From Cruorifilaria tuberocauda (Eukaryota > Nematoda > Chromadorea > Rhabditida > Onchocercidae): a stretch of DNA of 64,000 bases. Positions 52,618 through 64,000 of this stretch are shown piece after piece; positions within the stretch are counted from its first letter, which is position 1; each line of letters starts with the position of its first letter. Under the pieces are notes generated by a model, which was not told the origin of the DNA, made no database searches, and worked only from the letters and a program-made list of their open reading frames with translations. Location: NCBI GenBank assembly GCA_013365365.1, contig JABVXU010000109.1, positions 62,001-126,000 of the forward strand. Direction: 5' to 3'. A program made the translations under genes and the position numbers.

Positions 52618-55600
52618 ATGAATACAGCGGATGCGCAAGACATTCTTGGCTTAAGCAGCAGTGCAGCAAGGGATGAAAGCGTAATTCCAGCTGGTGGTTT
52701 AACAGATGTTGACCGAAAGGTTTTGTTTTAGCATCAGAATTATTTGTCAAGCATATAAATTCTTGAAGTTGATATAGAGAGAAGTGTTCTTTGCATGTTT
52801 AAGTGAAATATATCTTGGCAGTTAGTTATAGTTCACGTTTAAGTGCTTAACGAATAAACATTATACCAAACATCAATGAAAAATGCTCACTTATAATAGT
52901 CAAGTTACTCTTAATTTTGACATACGTGAACATTAATATATTGATGATTTTGTAAAATTCTATGAAGTAGAATTTCATCGCGTTCAGTATGTTATATTTC
53001 TCATAAGTTTTCAAGTTGAGAATAGAATAATTCATTAGTAATTTTCGAAATTTCAACTTTTATTCAAGGAATTTAAGTTGATGCGTGATTGCGGTTGCAG
53101 CATAAGAAATCACATCGTAGCGATGCATATTTCAAACGACCAGAAGGGATGCATCGTGAATTGTATAATTTATTGGATCGAGAACGGAATTTTGCAGCTC
53201 TTATGCCGACAACTACTAAAAACACTGGTTACTGTCATCAGAAAGCTAGGGTAAGGGTTTTTAAAGAATAAAAAGTTAAAAAATTGAAAAAAAATATTCA
53301 GTTTTTAGTGGTTTTGATTTCCGCCGAATAATGAATGTTTTAGTTATTCTGTTTGTTTTTGATTACCCTTTACTGTATGGTTTTCTTCGTTTTTCATCTA
53401 TATAATTTTAAATGATTGTTCAAATTTTTGATTAATTTAAATTTCAAGATTGGTATGAGGCGCGTTCGACCATGGGAATGGACTCCGTTTGAAAATGCAG
53501 CTCGTAGTGATGGCTTGAAATTAAACCATTGGAAACGTACAGATAAAGTGGATGATGTATACCCATTTGCCAGATTCAATAAGGTTTAATATTTCTTTTC
53601 GCAATCTGTCGAAAACGCAGCCCGTTAGCCTTCTTTCTAAAATTCTTAGTGTAACGTTCTGCTGCTCTCTATAGGCACTAGTCACTTGATTTCTCAAAAT
53701 AAATAAACCTTTAGAATTCTCCATGTTTCACTGGCAACAATTGAATTACTTGGTACACAGTTAATGATGATTATTTTGACAGCCAATCAGCTATAAAGTT
53801 TATTCGTCAGTAACTTAATGAAAGAATGTTATTTTATTTTAGCTGTTTTTAGTTTAATTTTCATTAGTTCGGTTCTTTTTCTTTTTGTTATCTAAAATTT
53901 TGTGAAATTTTTAGTGCAACATTACTTTAGTGCTTAATTTTTGCTTAGTATAACGCTTTGAATTATAAATGGATTTCTTTAAAGAAATTGTATTGGATGA
54001 AATTGAAAATGTACAATTTTCACTTTACTACGAACCTTTAGGTTATCAATGTTCCAACATTTACGGATGCAGAATACGATAAGTGTTTAAATTCCGCAAA
54101 ATGGAGCAAAAAGGACACTGGTCATTTATTCGATCTTTGTCGACGTTTTGATTTAAGGTTGGACGCTAAACTGATTGCCAGCAATTTTCAAGAAAAATTT
54201 ATGGTTCAGTAAAATTTTATCTTTCTTATAACTTTTGCAGGTGGGTAATCATTGTGGACAGATGGGAAGGTTCAACTCGTCGTACCATGGAAGAGATGAA
54301 GGAACGGTTTTATAACGCTATAAATGAATTACATGCGCTGAGAAATGAAACTGCTGATGCTCTATATTACGATGCCGAACATGAAAAGAGACGGAAGGAA
54401 CAACTGATAAAACAATGGAATCGTACAGAGCAACAAGTAGTCTTTTCATGAAATCATTTTAGAGATGTAATTTATGTGTGTCTCGAGCTTTTAACTTATA
54501 GATTTAATTATATGAACTTCATTGGAAAACTTGCGTTTTTTGCTTTGATATTTAGAATGATGAAATGTCGTTTATATTTTGGAAGTGTTTTCAGGTCGAA
54601 GAGGAAGAAATGTTGATTGCTGAATTGAAAAAAATTGAAGTGCGTAAACGGGAGCGTGAAAGAAAAGCACAAGATCTCCAGAAATTAATTACTGCAGGCG
54701 AAAGAACACCTGTATCACCATCAACTTCGTAAGTATTAAATTATTTGTAAGATTCTGTAAATTCAAATTAATTTTTTGCAATGAATGTACGTGTTAATGA
54801 ATTTCTTACATTCTTTATAATTTTTCTATGCTTACGTCAGCTTTTTTCATTTCTTTGTTTGCGTCATATCTTCTCTGTATTTTCGTAATCATCGTGGTCG
54901 TATTCTAATTATATTCTGCAGTGACATTTCAGTGGATGGAAACAAATGGTGTGTATATTTCTGGTATACAATAAGTATGATTTTTTCTTGCAGCGCTATA
55001 ACTGTTACCTCCAGCTCCAGTATGAAAAAGTCTCACAAATCTCGACTCCTCAAGAGTTCGTCTATATCAGGTCCTTCAGTTAGTGCATCTTACATACAGG
55101 TAACAACTTTTTTGTATTTTTTAAATAAATCACTCTATAACAAAAATCCTAACTGCCAGAACAACATATTAAAAGTATAAAGTTGAATGTATTGATATTT
55201 CAGGATCATTCAAATCTACGATTTCCGGAATTCCGAAGTGCCGGCGCACATTTGAGAAGTCAAGAAATGAAATTGCCAACTAATATAGGACAGAAAAAGT
55301 TGAAAAATATTGAAACTGTTATTGAGAAGCTCAAACTTGGTAACCTTATTTCCACTTTTTGTTCGCACTCATTATTTCGATAGCTACTTTTAGCGATTCC
55401 ACTTGGTTAAGCTTGGTTATACATCCTTTCTGGAGAACGTTGGAATTACGAAATTGCTTTTAAATTTCGATCAAAACAGCAAATTTCATACAAAACTACG
55501 TAAAAAGACTTCTCTGTTTGTAAAGATTTGGTACCATTCGGAGTGGCAGACATCGTGAAAGGTTATAACGAATTTCGGGCTCGTATAGTACTCCTACAAG

Positions 55601-56291
55601 AACTGAAGCATTCGTTGCATTCAGCTGAATTTGAATTAGAGTCACTAAGAACACGTTACAACGCCTTGACTGGGAAGGTCAGTTTACTTTTTTTCGTTCC
55701 CAGTCTATCCTTATATTTATGATGCTAGCTTTCATCCAACAGAAGTGTTTAAGACGTAACTCAGAATTTATTTATTGCTTTATAGACTTTTGATATTGAG
55801 CCCAGAATGAGAGTACGAACAGCCAGTGAATCAAGTATTACGGATACACCACAGTTAGGAACGGAGGGTGCACCAATGACGAACCGAACGATCACTGATA
55901 TGATTGAACTGACTACTTCGCTACCACAGACGGTATGATTATATTGGTTCTTTATTCTCATAGATGAATAGTTCCATTGTAAATTCTTTTGATTTCGTAA
56001 AGCAGCCTATTATATTTTGAAATTATTTTATTATTTTTTTTCTTTAAATTTGTGAATTGTTGTAAGTTTGAAATTCATTTTTCAAATTTAATTTAATTTG
56101 ATTTTTTTTTTCGATAAAGCTGAAAATTGGGAAACTAACGTGGAAGCTAATAATGTGATATCATAAAGAGAGATGTAAAGTTTTTTGTTTGAAAATCAGT
56201 GGTTCCTTCTTTATAGATGAGGAAACGCAAAGCACCGTCTTCATCAACTTCTCCATCGCCGGTAGATAATCGAAGACTTCGTAAATCCTGA
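52618..56291 (+). CDS. DMAP1: DNA methyltransferase 1-associated protein 1 (DMAP1), NuA4/SWR1 complex subunit
   Basis: DMAP1 (Swc4/Eaf2 in yeast, EKL-4 in C. elegans) is a nuclear subunit of the TIP60/NuA4 acetyltransferase and SWR1-type H2A.Z remodellers. Eleven exons: 52618-52719, 53101-53250, 53449-53583, 54042-54157, 54241-54436, 54595-54728, 54994-55099, 55204-55339, 55526-55677, 55786-55932, 56217-56291, giving 482 residues (human 467). MNTADAQDILGL aligns with the human start MATGADVRDILEL, which fixes the start. Next come KRPEGMHRELYNLL, RVRPWEWTPF, YPFARFNK, then the SANT/Myb-like region (about 148-200: WSKKDTGHLFDLCRRFDLRW). A basic helix follows (ERERKAQDLQKLITAGE), then FPEFRSAGAHLRSQEMKLP, a coiled coil (360-405) and a basic tail. 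All introns are GT-AG. A Ser-rich stretch (about 272-310) is nematode-specific relative to human. Confidence 0.96.
54922..54948 (+). other. Candidate 27-nt cassette exon of DMAP1
   Basis: Inside the intron 54729-54993, the acceptor TTCTGCAG is followed 27 bp later by a donor GTGTGT. Inclusion would keep the frame and add nine residues (about SDISVDGNK) before AITVTSS. It is supported only by splice signals and phase. Confidence 0.25.
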
Positions 56292-56357
56292 ATCGTTTAG
56301 TTCATTTCCGACATCGCAGAATTTGTATATTATAGTTATTGTCTCAAGATTTTCGTG

Positions 56358-56363
56358 AATAAA
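56358..56363 (+). terminator. Polyadenylation signal of DMAP1
   Basis: AATAAA lies 67 bp after the DMAP1 stop codon, a normal distance for a nematode 3' UTR. Confidence 0.6.
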
Positions 56364-58374
56364 GAAGCTAATTTAAAAAGTTGTAACTTGAAGAACTGAG
56401 CAAGTTTTTGCATATTTATATCTTTAGATTAATTTGACCGGTTCAGATGCATCGGAAATTGAAGAGAAACCTGAAGTTTGTAATGAAAAAGAGGCTTATT
56501 GACAGTTTTGTCAGTTAACCTAATTTACTAGGCAGTGTTTGATATTTCTTTTCGGCATTCAGCATATATGTTCAAGAACAATGCATGTCAAGAAATCTTA
56601 ACTAATTCTTTTCATTGTTACATTATTTTGCTGATCTATGTGAAATTATGGGTTTAAAATGAGTATGTATCTCGTGTAGGCTCACTATAAATGATTACGA
56701 GCAAGTCTTACACACTCAAAAGAAATTAATTATTCAAAGGAATTTTTGATACATTTTTCATCTACAATTTTTTTTTCATAAGATTTGCTGAACATTTCTT
56801 AGCGGTAAGTTAAGTTGTCAATTTTGATACAGTATGGATGATATTAGAAAAATTATGATATAGAAACTGCAAAATTCGTATTTTCGGTGAAATTAGTTAG
56901 GGATCTCTGGAGGCTTATAAACTGGGAAAAAACATGGATTTGGGTGTTGCGAGCAATTGTTACAGTCATTGTGAGAAGAGAAGAACTGTGGTAAATTGAA
57001 GATATTCCAATGGAATTCCATCAACTAGCAGTGATGAAGCGACGCATAACTTTTTTAACACGTCTGAGTTTGGACTTCTTTTAGTGTCTGGTTGTGCTTA
57101 GTTGAAACAGTGAAACAATTTGAATGTTTCACTTGAAACAAAGAAACTAATTAATGTTTTGCAATAAGTGACCGATCTAGTTGTTTCCATCTAGCAATCG
57201 ATAAAAATGTTTTCACGGCATTTATTATGATCAATCAGTTTAATACTGAAAACAAGAGATAAATTAATCTATTTTTGAGTATTTATTTTGTTTTGCAAGA
57301 GAATAGTATATTTTTACACTTGAAGATGTAATATTTCTAGAAAACATAGCTATTTGTAAATAATGGGTGAAGCTTTATTCCCCGTTCAACATGCCAGTCT
57401 TAACTTTTATCTCTCATTCTCATCTATCCTTTTCATTTCATAATAACTGTGGCAACTGCTTTTACATATTTATGATATCAGCATTACGATTCATCAGAAT
57501 AATTGTTTTTTTTTTCTTGCATTCATTTCGAACTAAAACTATAGTTTCTGTTTTTATTCCATTAATTTTATTTTTATTTCATTGTTTTTTTAAATGCATG
57601 TTTAAGTTTAAATTAGTTTGATTTTAAATAAAAAAGTCACAAAAGAAATGAATAAAAATTTTCAATGTCAGTATACTTTTTTTACTATTCTAGAAATTTT
57701 TGCTTTATATGAATTTCAGTTACACTGCTTTGAATATTTTTCCATGTTATGATTACTAGTCAATTTTATAATCGTAATTACAATTATTTTTCTAATAGCA
57801 GTATATTCTCTCACCATAATAAGATCATAATTTACTAATTGTGGCAACTGCTTTTACATATTTACATATTTGTGAATATAAATGTTACGATGACAAATTG
57901 TAACGGTTAAAATCATGATTTAATAGAACTTTGACATATTTATGACTTCAATAAGAAGCTATTTTTTGATTTAGACTAACATTATTAACATGATTACATT
58001 CATCCAATACACAGATTGAATTGATAAGAAGAAGAAAGTAATGATAAAGCTGTATGGAAAGAAAACTGATAACTATTAATGATGTCTGATGCTATTTATA
58101 GCAATCAAAAATTTATCAATCGATTTGTTTGTCATCTATTTGATATGTAAACAATTAGTCGTTGCAATTACCATTATGATTTCAATCCAAAATCAAATGA
58201 TAGCATTTCACCATCTTATTAATGAGATGAAGTTTTAAAATATTCAATCAATCATAAATCAAACATCCACTTATAAGTGCTTTCTTTTATACCGGATGAG
58301 TGCTTGGCAATTTTCCGGAATATCATCTAAAGCAATCATTCTTCCATTCATCCCGCAATGAATGTTATGAAAGC

Positions 58375-58524
58375 ATGCAATTTTTTATTTCTTTGCTTTG
58401 TTTATTTCTACCTTCTGTAAGTAATCAGGCATTGAATGATGAATTGGACAAAAGGGATGGAAATTTCAAAAGTGAACTATCATTTAATTATTTAAAGCCA
58501 ATTTTATTTTGCGTAACTCTATAA
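58375..58524 (+). CDS. Candidate small secreted peptide precursor
   Basis: A 49-codon frame starts with a strong signal-peptide-like stretch (MQFFISLLCLFLPSVSN), then an acidic spacer (QALNDELD), a dibasic Lys-Arg site and a short tail (DGNFKSELSFNYLKPIL). This layout (signal, spacer, KR, peptide) is that of a neuropeptide-like precursor. No family is recognised and there is no C-terminal amidation Gly. A GTAAGT site at 58417-58422 could act as a donor, in which case only the signal-peptide part would be a first exon; the alternative frame from 58358 (MNVMKACNF) also reads as a hydrophobic leader into that donor. It may be chance in AT-rich DNA. Confidence 0.3.
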   Translation: MQFFISLLCLFLPSVSNQALNDELDKRDGNFKSELSFNYLKPILFCVTL

Positions 58525-60371
58525 ATGGTAGAGTAATACAGAGGACAAAGTTCAAGCCATACAAGTAAAATTAATCACTCGACTTCATTACTATTCTCAT
58601 TTTCTCTTACAGAATCTTTTTTTCTATCCATCATTCTATTCAATCATCATTAAAATTCTTGATTTAATCTTACTTTGTTATCCAATTGTTAATTAATTAT
58701 GCAAATGCTTTCTTTAACGGTTCCTTTCAATTGATTTCATAAAGTGTGACATTAGCATTTTATAAAATCATGTTAATTTTATTTTTCCCACACAACCAAT
58801 AAGATTTGTAGTGACATCTTGCTGTAATTGGAAGTTGAAATTGTTTTTCTTTCTGATTCTTCACTTATCCTAATAATTTTGCATAATTAAGCTGCTACAT
58901 ACATCTATTAAGTTTGATAAATTTATTTTATTTTTTAATATTAAGTTATTTCGAATTAAGAAAAAATGTGCGAATGAAGTTTTGCATAAATACATAAACG
59001 AAATTTAAGCATAGAAATATTTTCAATTAATTGATTTATTTTATTTTTAATTTTCTACTAATAATTGCAGCATTAAATAATAGGATAAAAATGAATTGCC
59101 ATTGTAACTATTAATTAAATTTTACCATTTCGTATGAAAAGCAACTGTAATAAAATCTATAATCATGGTGATTACTGCAATGAATGGTAATCATATTAAC
59201 GATACTTATGATTTGCTCAATACCAGAAGAAAAATCATCAAACTAATAATTAAGCTTACTTAATTCATGCAGATGATAGTTATAATAGGAATTGTAATCA
59301 CGAAACCATTATAGTGAATTGTAATCCCAATCATAACACTTGAGTTGTAATGTTCCGATGAAAAACAAAATTAGATAAACAAATTTCGCAATAATTTGAC
59401 ATTTTTTAATGGAAATTTGACAAACTTGATGAGTATTCAAATAATTATTTTCTTGATGCTCAATTTAATGAAGATAAACCAGTAAAACCGGTTGTTGATT
59501 GCAGTATGGAAAGTCTTGTCTTCTTGCACAGTCGTATCACAACCACAACATACATTTTCGGAGGTTAATATAGGCAAAAATAAATTCGAAAAATAAAAAA
59601 TAATTCTGTTGATTACAAAAAAGAATAAAGCAACAATACTTTCAAAGTAATGAATGATTTAAATGCGAAGATTTGATTGGTAATTTTTGATTCGATTCGA
59701 TCCAAAGATGGAAATTCCCTATTTTCCGTTACCACTGTTAGCGAGTTTTAGATTACTGTGGCTCATATATTTCTGAATAAATTTAAAGTTTAAATTTTAA
59801 CTGTTAATTGCGCAATTTCAATTTCATTGATATCATTTGTTTAAAAAATTAGTATGTTTTGAGAAATAAGAAATGAAGTGTAACAGTCTATTCATTAATT
59901 ACTTTTACGTCATCTATTTTCACTTCGCTCAATTTCATCAAGAGAGCATTTAAGCTAAATGGAAGTGACAGTTTATTTAATATTTAAATATTAGCAATAG
60001 CGAGAAAATATTTCTATCTCTTCTTCTTTTCTTATCCCATCCTATATTTCTATCACTTTTCTTCTATAACCCTATTATTTTCCCATTTCCTCCAATGTCT
60101 GTGTTCAAATTGTTGTAATAAACAAAAACTGTGATGATATTGTTGATAAGTAAGAGAGGGACAGACATCACATGCATTTCGATTTTTAATTTCATTTCAT
60201 TTACATGTTATTCTGATCTTCGATCTGTGCTCATTTGACTTTGTTTTCTTTTCATTTCTCTCCCAAATTCACTCCGATGATACTTCCGATTTCATCAGAG
60301 CTTTAAAAAGGTATGAAATTATCCTTCGGCAACGTTGTACATTTCATTATCGCTTAAATCATCTAGTCTAC

Positions 60372-60426
60372 TGACTCATTTGTGGCTTTCGAGAGTTAAA
60401 TAGCTGACTCATTCCGGCCTGAGTCA
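60372..60426. promoter_or_regulatory. Cluster of three AP-1-type sites (TGASTCA)
   Basis: TGACTCA at 60372-60378 and 60405-60411 and TGAGTCA at 60420-60426 are exact matches to the palindromic AP-1 (Fos/Jun) consensus. They lie within 55 bp and about 0.93 kb upstream of the probable first exon at 61356, in a locally GC-richer patch, consistent with an enhancer or promoter. Confidence 0.45.
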
Positions 60427-61355
60427 TGGATTTTATTCCTCCCTCACATGAAATATTGAATGGTAGAGGTTTTCATGGGAATTATTTTCTCGGAATCGTA
60501 TATTCCAATTACTCGATTACTTAATTACTTATAGATTTAGAATAATTAAAATAATTTTAGATTTTTCATTTTTATGGACAAAAAAATTGGATAATTTTTA
60601 GCAAGCATTTAATTAATTCTTTTAGCGCTATCGAAAATTTTCTATTGTAATCCTCTGAAAGTAATGTAAGTGTGATTTTTAGTTTCAACGATAAGTATAA
60701 TACTTGCTATTGGAAAATTTCGCAAAAAAAATCAGTTCAATTCAAATGTCCCAATGATAACTACTACTAGCAACACGTCATTTGTAAATCAGTTTAAAAT
60801 TTTTACTCTAATTATCAAATTTTTTAATTAAAAATTTGCCATTTTATCAATTGAAAATGAACAAATGATATATTCTTGCTCCCTATTAATGAAATATCAA
60901 TTACGATTTCTATCCTTTTGAATTGTTATGCTATTTCTTTTTCATTTTGAACAAATGATTTCTTATTGATGCAAAGAAGGAAGAAATCGTTCGATGATTT
61001 TGAAAAATATATTTAGGGATGCCGTCTTAAATTTTAAGATAATAAGAAATTGGAATAGTCTGAAAATATGATCAGAGTAAAGTGATAAATGAAGATAGGC
61101 TAATAAATTGGATTTTACTCGGATAGCTATCTTAAAACTTGGAAATGAATTTTAAAAAATAATCGAATAAAACAAAGGAGTAAATTTACCCTTTAAATTG
61201 TGATATTATTTAATACAATATGGTACTGCTGCTTGTTTATGTTTTCCGACAAAATTTGTCTTTTTCACTCTTCCTCTTTTGGAATTGAAATTTCAAGTAA
61301 ACTAATTACATATTCTCTGATAAGAGCATTTATTAGCTTTGTTAGACTGTGAGAA

Positions 61356-61499
61356 ATGTTAAAGTGCTTCGAGAGAAATGAGCCAATATTGCTGCCAGCA
61401 AAAAGAGGAAAGTATTTTTTTGTAGCATACAAATTATTTGCTATTTCAATTTTACTACTTTTGCTTCTTATCATTTCTCCTACGATTCTTACTTTTCAG
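61356..61499 (+). CDS. Probable first coding exon of a membrane protein continuing beyond the window
   Basis: Exactly 48 codons from an ATG run into a strong donor, CAG followed by GTAAGTCAAT. The peptide starts with a short charged segment (MLKCFERNEPILLPAKRGK), then a clear 20-25 residue hydrophobic span (YKLFAISILLLLLLIISPTI) and ends phase 0. This looks like the cytosolic tail and signal anchor of a type II membrane protein, such as a Golgi enzyme or ectoenzyme. No second exon is evident before 64000, so the first intron would be at least 2.5 kb. The family cannot be named. Confidence 0.5.
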
Positions 61500-63885
61500 G
61501 TAAGTCAATCATTTTATAGTGTAGAAATGATAATTACTGCTAAACTTAATGCATTCATACATTACATCAGCAAGGAACTACAGAAGTTATGTTTTTTGAC
61601 TTTGACTTGAATAATTAGTTTCAATGTTAAAATGTAAATGATATCACAGAACTAGTTGAAAATAATTTAAAGTAAAGTTAAAATTCATATTTTATCACGA
61701 TGAATCATTAATTTTTTCGCGAAAGTTTTCGATTAAATTCAAACTTTCTATTTTTTTCATCATCAAACTCAGAAATCGTGGAAGAAAGTATATGAATTTG
61801 CAGTAATTGTAATGTGTCAATAAAATTTCAAATATCTATCAAAGTAATATTTTTTTTTTGAAATGTAAAAAATGTTATTTTTCTTTCATTAATCCGGAAA
61901 TATGGAATAGACAAAAAACAGGAAAGTATAACTTTTCAAACATCATAAATTCTTTGCTTCCTTTTCTTCCGTTTTTTCCCTTCCAGCATTTTCTGCAATA
62001 AAATGAAACTTGACGTGAAATATATTCATTGCAGTGAATAGCGAATGTTCCAATAATAAAAAGATCGATTTCTTCACGAACATTTTAGGCTTTTCATTTT
62101 TGAAAGGAAGATTTGAAAATTTTTCTCTTTTAAATCATAGTTTTGCTATGAAATATGAAATGGATTTATGCCATTCCAATATCTTTTTTGATTTTTATTG
62201 CCATCGAATAAATGAATTCATTTCAAACGCTTATTGCTTTGTAAATATTATTGTTTTTCTTGATAAATACAATGGAAATGTATTTTAATATTCAATTTTG
62301 CGTGTGAAAAAAATAAACGAAAAATTAATCTTTTAAGCTTTTCCAACTCATTTTGCATTCATTTTCATATGAATGGGAAGTTTTCTACTACGCTTTTTTC
62401 TATGCGACAGCGATGGCAATTGAAGGGAAAAAATTGTCGCTTATTACTTTAACTTCTAAATGGAATGGGAAACTTTGAAAGCTTTAACGTTTGATGTTAA
62501 TTTTATGTGAAAAATTATGAATGTAAAATAAATAATAAATTCATAGATTAATTTTCCTTTGTTTTTCTAGTTTTCGATTTTAATTAGATTATTAATATTT
62601 ATTTTCACCTATTTGTTTAGCAATTCGTCCACTTCAAATATCCTAACATTAAGCTATCACTCTCGTTACATTGCCTTAAGTTTGTATAAGTTACTTTAAT
62701 AGGAAATAGAGATACCATTCGAAAATTACAAATGCCATCCATAGAGGTAATTGTAAGCAAATATCTTGATTCGATAATTTTACTAAAAATTTGAAATACA
62801 TTTTTGTGATTTGTAAAAACAATATTTAAATTGAGTTTTACTAAAAAGAAGTTTACTTTTAATTAATGTTTTTTCCTCTAAATGAAAGAATATTAATAAA
62901 CGGTGCATTAATTAATCTAATGCTAGGATTCCTTGCTTGTTTTAGTATTTTTCTTATCTTTTTATCGTTTTCATTATTTCCTTTACTTTCTCTTTGATAA
63001 TGAAATCTTTCCATTTACAATTAATTTTAATTTTAGCACTTAATTAATGAAGGAATGAAAGTAATTCCTCCAGAATTCTTTAACAAATTCAGAGAGATTT
63101 TCTGTTTTATCAATTAATTCAAATGTTCTGTTTATTTCAATATTTGATATTATTTTCGTGCATTAAACCATTTTAAAAACTTGTTTAGCTTCTCTTTTCT
63201 CAATTCCAATTATTTCAATCGTTTCTCTTCTGGGAAAGTTGGCGCTTATCGCTCATATTGCGTGCATTTTCTTATCAACTGATCGAAAACTGATTGATCA
63301 CTGATTACGAGAAATGAAAATAAAATCGTCCTTCTTCTCGTCCGAATCCGATCTTTACTATTTTCTTGAGTTAATCAACATTAAAACCGCATATTTTATT
63401 TTCATTTTCATTATAAGTTACTCGTATCATTTTAAGATAACTTACTATTTTATGATACTTTTGGGAATTATATGAAATCTTAGAATATTCCATATTATCT
63501 TTTTTAACTTAAATGATCAGAAAATAATCACTGTATTAAACATACAGCTAAAATTTCCATACATTTATAATCAAATCATTGCGATAATCAAATCAAATCA
63601 TTAAATCAACTTTTTTAATGTTCTGGTAGTTCCAAAATAATAATATAAGGAGGAGAGAATTTAAATGCTTTCAAAAATTTTATATCACATTACTTAAAAT
63701 TTTGCCTTTGGGAATATTGCTATAATTAGCCTTGAAATTAGCATTTTCCCTTTCAACCTAAACGTTTAAACCTTACTCTATTTATTGAAACAGCTTTTCC
63801 TGAAAGATTAATTTCTTGCTCATCGTTAATAAAGTTTTCCTGCCTTATCTATTTGCTATAAATCATTTCTTCTCTTACTTTTACA

Positions 63886-63916
63886 TCTCTCTATCTCTCT
63901 CTCTCTCTCTCTCTCT
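63886..63916. repeat. TC microsatellite
   Basis: A nearly perfect TCTC run close to the right edge of the window. Confidence 0.9.
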
Positions 63917-64000
63917 TCCCTCTTACCCTTTCTCCCTCTCAGTTTTTAAATTTCATTTTTTTGTTGCTATCTTTTTTCTCTTTTTTCTTTCTGATTTTCT

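Larger units (their letters stand above)
56364..64000. other. Mostly noncoding right end of the window
   Basis: AT-rich DNA downstream of DMAP1. Apart from the peptide ORF at 58375, the AP-1-type cluster at 60372 and the probable exon at 61356, I see no supported gene. Open frames at 57367-57621 and 62034-62288 are Phe/Ile-rich and look like chance. From 61500 on the DNA is probably the first intron of a gene continuing to the right. Confidence 0.5.

Noticed and set aside
59480..59590. Cys-containing minus-strand frame (ENVCCGCDTTVQEDK)
   Set aside because: It is only about 45 codons, ends in a low-complexity tail and has no matching exon nearby.
1..64000. tRNA, rRNA, spliced-leader RNA genes, transposons, CRISPR arrays or endogenous viral sequences
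   Set aside because: None of their hallmark sequences was seen on reading both strands; a covariance-model and repeat-library search would be needed to exclude diverged copies.

Overview
The window looks like nuclear DNA from a nematode. It is very AT-rich, its genes are split into many short exons by mostly 70-900 bp AT-rich introns, and the conserved proteins resemble nematode versions of metazoan families; the zinc fingers of the BLMP-1 gene are especially close to those of Caenorhabditis BLMP-1. Long AT-rich deserts and microsatellites would suit a spirurid/filarial worm, but that placement is an inference. There are no bacterial operons, CRISPR arrays, recognisable transposons, tRNA or rRNA genes.

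Layout. 1-7192 (+): 3' part of strumpellin/WASHC5, a WASH-complex subunit, with two introns that appear to start with GC. 7491-9393 (-): COP9 signalosome subunit 7, convergent with strumpellin. 9410-22090: gene-poor DNA with simple repeats and a few GC-richer islands, probably the upstream regulatory region of the next gene. 22091-28303 (+): the PRDM1/BLMP-1 repressor (SET domain, poly-Q, five zinc fingers; 11 exons, 782 codons). 28304-31641: intergenic, with a long TG tract. 31642-38249 (-): a potassium-dependent Na+/Ca2+ exchanger (NCKX/SLC24), 16 exons, 650 codons. 38250-48574: about 10 kb with no supported gene. 48575-52097 (-): a gene I do not recognise, pieced together from six phase-compatible exons and encoding a 215-residue single-pass (type II) membrane protein. 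52618-56291 (+): DMAP1, 11 exons, 482 codons, head-to-head with the unknown gene across about 520 bp. 56292-64000: mostly noncoding, with a small candidate secreted-peptide ORF (58375), a cluster of three AP-1-type sites (60372-60426) and a probable first coding exon of a membrane protein that continues to the right (61356-61499).

The genes do not form one pathway. They are unrelated housekeeping and developmental genes: endosomal actin (strumpellin), cullin deneddylation (CSN7), transcription (BLMP-1), calcium transport (NCKX) and chromatin (DMAP1). All exon models were made by eye from splice signals, reading phase and remembered family sequences; summed exon lengths give intact reading frames for each complete gene. 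The most interesting items are the unrecognised membrane protein gene sharing a promoter region with DMAP1, and the two GC-AG introns in strumpellin.
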